The notes beneath the pieces were generated by a model. That model did no database searches, had not been told where the DNA came from, and was given only the letters and a program-made list of their open reading frames with translations. Below are positions 1-5,383 of a stretch of 7,939 nt of DNA, piece by piece. Position 1 is the stretch's first letter, and the number at the start of each line of letters is the position of its first letter. The stretch comes from Bacteroidota bacterium (GTDB lineage Bacteria > Bacteroidota > Ignavibacteria > UBA10030 > UBA6906): positions 1 through 7,939 of the forward strand of contig JAGDMJ010000142.1 in the NCBI GenBank assembly GCA_017860555.1, read 5' to 3'. The translations under genes and the position numbers were made by a program.

Positions 1-630
1 GCGGATCAAGCGTCCGAGACTCATCTGCGGTTCGCCCGCAAAGCGTGCGCCCCTGTCGTACTCGACGGCAATCTGCTGGAATCCTGCCCATGCCCGCATT
101 CCGCTGATGTAGCGGTTCCGCTCCGGCATCGTTCGCAGCACGTCCACAACGCGGCGGTCCAGTAGCGAGAAGTTCCCGGCATCCATCGGGATGTCGATTG
201 AAGAGAGCGAATGCAACAACCGGTAGAACGACCTGAAAGCAAAGCGCTTGAGCGCGCTTTCCCTCCGGCTCTTCTTGACCGTGTAGACGACATCGTACCC
301 GTTCCTCCACTGCGCGATCATCTGCGGGAGCAACTCGGGGGGATCCTGCAGATCGCCGTCCATGAGGATCACGGCCTCTCCCTCCGCCATGTCCATCCCG
401 GCGGAAATCGCCACCTGATGTCCAAAGTTACGGGAGAGGCGGAGGACTTTGACGCGCGGGTCCTTCTCATGGATCTTCAGCATCAGCGGATAGGACCTGT
501 CGCGGCTCCCATCGTCCACGAGGATGACCTCGAAAGGCTGATCGAGCCCGGAGATCGTGGTCATCAGCCGCTCATGCAGTGCGGGAAGCGTCTGCTCTTC
601 ATTGTAGATGGGAATGACGATCGTGTACAT
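1..630 (-). CDS. Family-2 glycosyltransferase, DPM1/GtrB type (3' end cut by window edge)
   Basis: This is the N-terminal 210 residues of a GT-A fold family-2 glycosyltransferase of the dolichol-phosphate-mannose-synthase/GtrB/ArnC kind. Such enzymes transfer a sugar from a nucleotide donor to a polyprenyl phosphate at the inner face of the cytoplasmic membrane. The protein opens with MYTIVIPIYNEEQTL, has the nucleotide-binding VDDGS at 38-42, the motif RNFGHQVA at 67-74, the metal-binding DGDLQDPPE at 91-99, and the downstream RNRYISGMRAW and RFAGE motifs (171-181, 196-200) usual in this group. The C-terminal membrane helices expected in this family lie beyond the left edge. The ATG at 630 puts the VVIP-type strand at the very N-terminus, as usual, and lies 7 nt after the stop of the YfhO-family gene, so it is the fourth gene of the minus-strand operon. 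Only a weak AGGT precedes the start, suggesting translational coupling. The sugar specificity cannot be told from sequence. Confidence 0.93.
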   Translation of the reverse strand, partial: MYTIVIPIYNEEQTLPALHERLMTTISGLDQPFEVILVDDGSRDRSYPLMLKIHEKDPRVKVLRLSRNFGHQVAISAGMDMAEGEAVILMDGDLQDPPELLPQMIAQWRNGYDVVYTVKKSRRESALKRFAFRSFYRLLHSLSSIDIPMDAGNFSLLDRRVVDVLRTMPERNRYISGMRAWAGFQQIAVEYDRGARFAGEPQMSLGRLIR

Positions 631-637
631 GGCGGTC

Positions 638-2995
638 TTACCTGTGTGCCGGTTGGGTTTCCGCTGTCTGTGTCTCGGCCTTCCTGCGCGAACGTAGCAG
701 CGGGACGGCTAGTCCTGCCCCGCACACGACGAGCGTGATGAGGGAGATCCACATGCCGAGGGCAAAAGACGCGGGCTCGAACCGAACGGTCCCTTTGTGA
801 CTTCCCCGGGGCACGAACATTCCCCGCAAATTGTAGTCCGTGCAGAGCACCTCGGTCTCTTTCCCGTCAATATACGCCTTCCATCCCGGATAGTAAATTT
901 CGCTCAGCACCAGCACTCCGTCCCGGTCCGTGGAAAGGTCAAGCTCTATCGTGTTGTTCTGATAGGCGGTCACACGCGCGCGCCACTCCGGTTCTCCCGC
1001 TGCGGGCACAAGCGAGAACCCCGGCTCCTTTTCGAATACAGCCGTCGTGCGGTGGTCGAACTCAGGGCTTTTGAGATAGGCCAGCAGCTCCTCTTCGCCC
1101 CGGACCACATGAGTCCTGTACAGGAAGAAGGCCCGGGGAAAATAGGTTTCGTGCCGCGCAAGCGATAGACCCCGGGCTTGTTCATTTGTCACGGTCTTGT
1201 ATTTTACGTTGAGCAGATCGTACATCTGGTCGACCGACGCCAGAGGTGCATACACACGTTGAAGGGCGAGCGGGGTATACCCTTCCATCGTATAGATCCT
1301 GTCGATCATGCCCTGGTTCCGGTCCATGATCATGCCTTGGGAGTTGCGCGTGTTGACCCTGAAGATCTCGGATTGTCCTTCCTCCTTGAAGAACCGGACG
1401 AGCGATTCTGTTTTCCCAAAATACTCTTTGGGGTCTGTGGTGGAGTTGTTCTGTGACCCGCCGAACAGGAGCATGTCGATGAAGAACACCGGGATGAGAG
1501 CAACGCGGGCAGCCCGCACCGCGATGCCGCGCATCAATGCAAAAAGAAGAACCCCGGAAACAACGAGCATCAGGAGCGAGATCAGCGCGTCTTTCTTCAC
1601 GGCTGACAGGATCTGTTGAGCGTTTCGCATCGACGTGATCGTGGTCGTAAGCGACCCGGAGAGCACAAGCAGCCAGACCAGCACGCCCACCCCGATGGTG
1701 CCGCCAAGCAGAGCGAGAAGCCGCCTGGTGGTTCTGGCGTCCCGCTCTTCATGCAACAACGTGTTCAGGGCGAATCCCGACATCAGCGCCGTGGCAAATG
1801 TCAGGAAAATTCCCATCCGGGCGGGATTCCTGAACGTCGAGAATCCGGGGACGAAATCAAAGAACAGCCTGTGGACAAAAAGATTGTCGCCCAGAGCGAA
1901 CAGGAGCGAGAACAGCGCATATCCCCAGAAGAAAGCCGCGTACTTGTTCTTCTTCACCAGCACCAGGCTCAGCAGCGCCAGGAGAAGCGGGAGGAACCCG
2001 AGATAGATGCAGGTTTCCCAGAAATACCAATAGGTGCCCGGCCCCCAGTAATTGTAGCCGTTGGCTCCCGCAGTGCCGAAGAGCTTTGGGAACAACAGGG
2101 TGAGGATCTGAGACCAGGCCAGCGTTCCTTCGGTCGCCTTCTCGTACGTGATCTGCGCACGCTGAGAGAGCCCGGACATTTCATAGGTGGGCAGGAGTTG
2201 GATCATGGCGACAGCCACCGAGAGCGCCACGATGGTCCCGGCCTTCAACACCGCCAGAAGCGCGGGGCGGGAAAGCAACCCCCGGCCGCGATACGTCGTC
2301 AGGAGCTCGAAGAGAAAATACACAAAGAGGAAAAAGTAGAAATAGAGCGACAGTTGCGGATATCCGGCCAGGATCGAGTGCCCCAGGACGAGCGCGGCAA
2401 GGAACACCCAGCTCCACTCGTTCCGGGTGAGCGCATTGCGGAAGAAGAGCAGGATCAGCGGATACCAGGCGACCATGGTGATGATCTGCTGATGGATTGC
2501 ATGCACGATCATGAAACCGGAGAGCATGTACGCGGCTCCGGCAAAAAGAGCGGAGAAATTCCGCATGCCAAAGGAGCGCGCGAGGGAGAACATGGACGCG
2601 CCGGCGAGCACATAATGGGCGATCACCAAGAACTCGAGTGAATAGAAGCTGAGCCTGCCGCCGGCCGTGAACAGTGAGAGGAGCAAGCAGGGGAGATAGA
2701 AGACCGTCGTCTGGATATCCGCCAGGAAGGGCATTCCGTTGAGTGTATACGGATTCCAGAGCGGGATCGAACCCATTGCCACCGACGTGGCGGCGAAATT
2801 CCTGACCGGGTAGCTGAAGTACAGGAAGTCTTCCCAGAGGTAGGCCGTTCCCACCAGGATCTCCCGGAACATTATCGCCACGAGGAGCGCAAGAATGGCG
2901 ACGGCCTGCCAGGAGAGCGGCTCTCGGAAATCACCTTTCCACGGTTGCACGCCCGTATGCCGGGATTGTTCCTTCCGTTTACTGGTTTTTGCCAT
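638..2995 (-). CDS. YfhO-family multi-spanning membrane protein (putative GT-C type glycosyltransferase)
   Basis: The 785-residue product has a charged cytoplasmic start (MAKTSKRKEQ), roughly a dozen hydrophobic segments between residues 28 and 511, a soluble region at about 515-740, and a final membrane helix at about 743-767 followed by a basic tail. Family hallmarks are the first-loop acidic pair E55-D56 in YLWEDFLYFSYP, PLWNPYTLNGMPFLAD at 78-93, ALGDNLF at 367-373, FRNPARM at 388-394, and LSEIYYPGWKAYIDG at 697-711. YfhO proteins resemble GT-C enzymes that take a sugar from a polyprenyl-phosphate donor outside the membrane; B. subtilis YfhO works with the family-2 enzyme CsbB in teichoic acid glycosylation. 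That function is inferred here by family and context. The reading frame is open further upstream to 3187, but that stretch overlaps the family-9 gene and looks non-membrane and Ser-rich. The ATG at 2995, 10 nt after the preceding stop, is therefore chosen. No clear Shine-Dalgarno precedes it. Confidence 0.92.
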   Translation of the reverse strand: MAKTSKRKEQSRHTGVQPWKGDFREPLSWQAVAILALLVAIMFREILVGTAYLWEDFLYFSYPVRNFAATSVAMGSIPLWNPYTLNGMPFLADIQTTVFYLPCLLLSLFTAGGRLSFYSLEFLVIAHYVLAGASMFSLARSFGMRNFSALFAGAAYMLSGFMIVHAIHQQIITMVAWYPLILLFFRNALTRNEWSWVFLAALVLGHSILAGYPQLSLYFYFFLFVYFLFELLTTYRGRGLLSRPALLAVLKAGTIVALSVAVAMIQLLPTYEMSGLSQRAQITYEKATEGTLAWSQILTLLFPKLFGTAGANGYNYWGPGTYWYFWETCIYLGFLPLLLALLSLVLVKKNKYAAFFWGYALFSLLFALGDNLFVHRLFFDFVPGFSTFRNPARMGIFLTFATALMSGFALNTLLHEERDARTTRRLLALLGGTIGVGVLVWLLVLSGSLTTTITSMRNAQQILSAVKKDALISLLMLVVSGVLLFALMRGIAVRAARVALIPVFFIDMLLFGGSQNNSTTDPKEYFGKTESLVRFFKEEGQSEIFRVNTRNSQGMIMDRNQGMIDRIYTMEGYTPLALQRVYAPLASVDQMYDLLNVKYKTVTNEQARGLSLARHETYFPRAFFLYRTHVVRGEEELLAYLKSPEFDHRTTAVFEKEPGFSLVPAAGEPEWRARVTAYQNNTIELDLSTDRDGVLVLSEIYYPGWKAYIDGKETEVLCTDYNLRGMFVPRGSHKGTVRFEPASFALGMWISLITLVVCGAGLAVPLLRSRRKAETQTAETQPAHR

Positions 2996-3005
2996 GGCGT
3001 GCGGA

Positions 3006-4109
3006 TTAGTCGATTGCCAGAAGGCGCCGGCAGGCATCATGGACCCTGTCGACGCCGATGTGCCGCATACAATCGTTCGGACAGATAGGTGCGAAGAAGC
3101 AGGAGCACGGGATGTCCGGCTCCAGGATCTCTCCGAGGCCGTACAGCTCGAACTCGTGACGGTTGAAAATATTATTGAACAGGACAATCTTCTTGTTCAA
3201 TCCGATGGTGATGTGCGTCGCCATGGTGACCGCGGTGACGACGAGCGCGCATTGATCCACGAGATTAATAAACTGCCGTAGAGGGAAATGCCCGAGGTAA
3301 TGAGCGCCGCTCTCGCGGGCAATACGCAGGTTCTTTTCATGCTCCTGTTCACCCCCCAGCAACAGTGGCGTAACGCCGCTGGCGGAGAGTTTCCGCGCAA
3401 GGGCGACCCAGTATTCCTCCGGCCAGAGGCGTGAGGTCCATCTGCCTCCGCAGCCGGTATTCAGCCCGACGATGGCCTTGCCGCGTGGAAGGTCCCATCG
3501 GTATCCGCCGGCGCTGAACGAATCGAGAATGTACTTTTCCCCGGAGAACTTCAGGCCACAGACCTCGAAGATTTCCTCCGGGTAGCTCTTCGTATTGGCT
3601 TTGTTCAGGTCGTCCCACACGCCGGTCATGTATTTGTGCACGGCGTCGGCATCCGCGGGGGCCGGGACCCCATCCTTCAGCAGGAACCCTTTCTTGACGG
3701 TTGCCGAGAGGCTCACCGCAAGTCCGCAGGCTTCCATGTCTTTGTCAAGATTGTAGAGAAAATCGAAATGGACAGCGCCAAGGATTGCCAGGCTTTGCGG
3801 GGTGAACGGGAGTATCACATCAACGGAAGCAGGGATGACCTCGGGGGTGAGCGTCAGCCACCAGATGCGGGCGCGGGGATGCACTTCCCGGAACTTGCGC
3901 AGGAGCGGGGTCGTGCGGATGACGTCGCCGATGGCCCCGAGCTTGATGAGGAGTACCTGTTGCGGCTTCGGGTCATATTGAGGGCAGTCCCGCCCCTCCT
4001 CATCTACGCAGTGGACGCCGGACTCTTTGTGGGGCTTGCAGGGAACATGTCCTCTGAACCAGCGACAGTCATACTTGAGCGACTCGTGTGAACTCCAGGG
4101 TCGTGCCAT
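3006..4109 (-). CDS. Family-9 (heptosyltransferase-like) glycosyltransferase with N- and C-terminal cysteine clusters
   Basis: The 367-residue product belongs to the ADP-heptose:LPS heptosyltransferase superfamily (GT9, GT-B fold), soluble or peripheral at the inner membrane. The N-terminal Rossmann half has IKLGAIGDVIRTTPLL (55-70), whose Asp62 matches the catalytic Asp of WaaC. The C-terminal half has GLNTGCGGRWTSRLWPEEYW (215-234), a donor-phosphate loop with Arg227 where WaaC has Lys, and LLLGGEQE (249-256). The usual DTG-x-x-H motif is changed to AVTMATH (293-299), losing the Asp. Before the first strand lies a 50-residue leader with Cys15, Cys24, Cys34 and Cys42; near the end are Cys335, Cys337, Cys343 and Cys347. 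The NNIFNRHEFELYG stretch (312-324) also sets it apart from plain heptosyltransferases. The frame is open upstream to 4580, but that part lies over the preceding gene. The ATG at 4109 shares its A with that gene's TAA (TAATG), so translation is probably coupled. The transferred sugar is unknown; heptose is only one option. Confidence 0.9.
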   Translation of the reverse strand: MARPWSSHESLKYDCRWFRGHVPCKPHKESGVHCVDEEGRDCPQYDPKPQQVLLIKLGAIGDVIRTTPLLRKFREVHPRARIWWLTLTPEVIPASVDVILPFTPQSLAILGAVHFDFLYNLDKDMEACGLAVSLSATVKKGFLLKDGVPAPADADAVHKYMTGVWDDLNKANTKSYPEEIFEVCGLKFSGEKYILDSFSAGGYRWDLPRGKAIVGLNTGCGGRWTSRLWPEEYWVALARKLSASGVTPLLLGGEQEHEKNLRIARESGAHYLGHFPLRQFINLVDQCALVVTAVTMATHITIGLNKKIVLFNNIFNRHEFELYGLGEILEPDIPCSCFFAPICPNDCMRHIGVDRVHDACRRLLAID

Positions 4110-5188
4110 TATTTGATAACTTCTTTGATAGAGTATTCCTCTTCTATCCGACGCGATTTGCTGATCATTTCTCCAAGAAGGCCGATGGAAAAGAACTGAA
4201 TGCCAACGATGATCAGCATGATCCCGACAAGGAAGAGCGGCCTGTTGCTGAGGGCGGTGCTTCCCTGAAACCATTCGAACACCAGGACGCCGTCGATCAC
4301 CATCCCGGCCAGAATGGCAATAAGGCCCAAAGGGCCGAACAAGTGCAACGGCCTGCGAAAATAGCGGGTGGTGAAAAGCACCGTTAGCAGGTCCAGAAAC
4401 CCCTTCCAGAACCGTCCTATGCCGAACTTTGTCTTCCCGAACTTCCTGGCCCGGTGGTGGACGACAATCTCTCCGACCTTGAATCCTTCCCAGTGCGCAA
4501 GCACGGGGACGTACCGGTGCAGTTCCCCGTAGACGTTCACCGATTTCACCACGTCTTTCCGGTATGCCTTCAGCCCGCAATTCATATCATGCAGGTGGAC
4601 GCCGGTCATCAACGACGTGATGAAGTTGAAGAATTTTGACGGAATGGTTTTGGTGATCGGATCGTGCCGCACCTTTTTCCAGCCTGAAACGAGGTCATAC
4701 CCCTCGTCCAGCTTCTTTTTCAGGGCCGGAATCTCGGCTGGATCGTCCTGCAGGTCCGCGTCCATGGTGATGACGATACTTCCCTGGGCTTTTTCGAAGC
4801 CAACCGACAGCGCGGCGGATTTCCCGTAATTTCGCCGGAATCGATAAATCCTGATGTGCTTGTCGGTCCGCCGGAGGTCGCGAAGCACCTGGATCGATCG
4901 GTCGGTGCTCCCATCGTCGATAAAGATCAGTTCATACCGTATGTTCATCCTCCCAAGCGTGCTCCGGAGCTGTTGATGAAGCTCCTTGAGAGATTCCTCC
5001 TCGTTGTAGAGAGGAATGACCACGCTGATGTCCGCCCACTGCTGCTGGCTGCGTTGTTGATTCTGGTTGAAGCGCCCTTGCTGCTGGCTTTTCTGCTGTG
5101 GTACCCGCTGTGGCTGGGGCTTGGGAGCAACAACCGGTTCCGGATGCTGCTTCGGTTGTTCGGGTGTCGGCGCTGTCTGGTCTGCCAT
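4109..5188 (-). CDS. Family-2 glycosyltransferase, DPM1/GtrB type, with Gln/Pro-rich N-terminal tail
   Basis: The 359-residue product probably makes a polyprenyl-phosphate sugar at the cytoplasmic face of the inner membrane. The catalytic domain starts near residue 52: VVIPLYNEEE (56-65), IDDGSTD (90-96), RRNYGKSAALSVGF (118-131), the metal-binding DADLQDDPAE (143-152), and RKFGKTKFGIGRFWKGFLDLL (248-268), the amphipathic stretch typical of this group. Two membrane helices follow (about 284-305 and 318-340), then a charged cytoplasmic tail. Length is usual apart from the first 50 residues, which hold 16 Gln and 9 Pro and look disordered. I start at ATG 5188, which has AGGA 10 nt upstream; a TTG six codons earlier (5206) is possible but has no ribosome binding site. 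This is the first gene of the minus-strand operon, and its stop overlaps the start of the family-9 gene. The two family-2 enzymes of the operon are clearly different proteins, so they may load different sugars. Confidence 0.93.
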   Translation of the reverse strand: MADQTAPTPEQPKQHPEPVVAPKPQPQRVPQQKSQQQGRFNQNQQRSQQQWADISVVIPLYNEEESLKELHQQLRSTLGRMNIRYELIFIDDGSTDRSIQVLRDLRRTDKHIRIYRFRRNYGKSAALSVGFEKAQGSIVITMDADLQDDPAEIPALKKKLDEGYDLVSGWKKVRHDPITKTIPSKFFNFITSLMTGVHLHDMNCGLKAYRKDVVKSVNVYGELHRYVPVLAHWEGFKVGEIVVHHRARKFGKTKFGIGRFWKGFLDLLTVLFTTRYFRRPLHLFGPLGLIAILAGMVIDGVLVFEWFQGSTALSNRPLFLVGIMLIIVGIQFFSIGLLGEMISKSRRIEEEYSIKEVIK

Positions 5189-5198
5189 GATAGTGTGA

Positions 5199-5202
5199 TC
5201 CT
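5199..5202 (-). promoter_or_regulatory. Ribosome binding site favouring the ATG at 5188
   Basis: AGGA on the minus strand lies 10 nt before the ATG at 5188, slightly far but usable. The sequence upstream of the alternative TTG at 5206 is pyrimidine-rich and has no such site, so the shorter product is preferred. Confidence 0.45.
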
Positions 5203-5217
5203 GCAAGGAAGGAGGGA

Positions 5218-5246
5218 ATATTATCTGGATAACCTAACCATTTCCA
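5218..5246 (-). promoter_or_regulatory. Possible promoter of the minus-strand glycosyltransferase operon
   Basis: On the minus strand TGGAAA (5246-5241, four of six -35 positions) and TAATAT (5223-5218) are separated by 17 nt. A start near 5211 would leave a leader of about 22 nt to the ATG at 5188. The -35 box is weak. The pentamer TAACC occurs twice in a row on the plus strand within the spacer (5230-5239). A promoter must lie in 5189-5383 if this is the first gene of the operon, but this exact placement is tentative. Confidence 0.35.
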
Positions 5247-5315
5247 TCCTGAAAATCAACGAAATCAGAGCCCATGCTCGTCTCCCCTTGGCTCTTACTG
5301 TCCTCCGTGCCTTGT

Positions 5316-5344
5316 TTGACATTCGAACCACTCTTCTCTATATT
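5316..5344 (+). promoter_or_regulatory. Sigma-70-type promoter for the AsmA-family gene
   Basis: TTGACA at 5316-5321 is a perfect -35 box. TATATT at 5339-5344 matches the -10 consensus at five of six positions, and the spacer is exactly 17 nt. Transcription would start near 5350-5352, giving a leader of about 33 nt that contains the ribosome binding site and the ATG at 5384. The box lies in the AT-richer spacer between the divergent genes. It fits the classical housekeeping consensus and not the -33 TTTG / -7 TAnnTTTG form of Bacteroidetes. Confidence 0.7.
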
Positions 5345-5373
5345 TCTCATTCTAGTCTCTCTTCATACAGAAT

Positions 5374-5379
5374 AGGTGA
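5374..5379 (+). promoter_or_regulatory. Ribosome binding site of the AsmA-family gene
   Basis: AGGTGA lies 4 nt before the ATG at 5384 and is the only purine-rich anti-16S match between the predicted transcription start and that codon. It supports this start over any upstream one in the same open frame. Confidence 0.6.
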
Positions 5380-5383
5380 TGCC

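Noticed and set aside
1616..2641. A 341-codon open frame antisense to the YfhO-family gene
   Set aside because: The product is dominated by Glu, Arg, Gln and Gly, the expected shadow of hydrophobic codons on the opposite strand. No motif or start signal supports it.
2996..3187. Upstream extension of the YfhO reading frame
   Set aside because: It overlaps the conserved 3' end of the family-9 gene in another frame and would add a Ser-rich stretch before a normal cytoplasmic start.
4110..4580. Upstream extension of the family-9 reading frame
   Set aside because: It lies entirely over the preceding family-2 gene in another frame. The TAATG junction gives a natural start.
4856..5383. Upstream extension of the AsmA reading frame
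   Set aside because: It runs antisense over the family-2 glycosyltransferase gene and through the spacer, crosses the promoter, and places low-quality sequence before a clear AsmA N-terminus.
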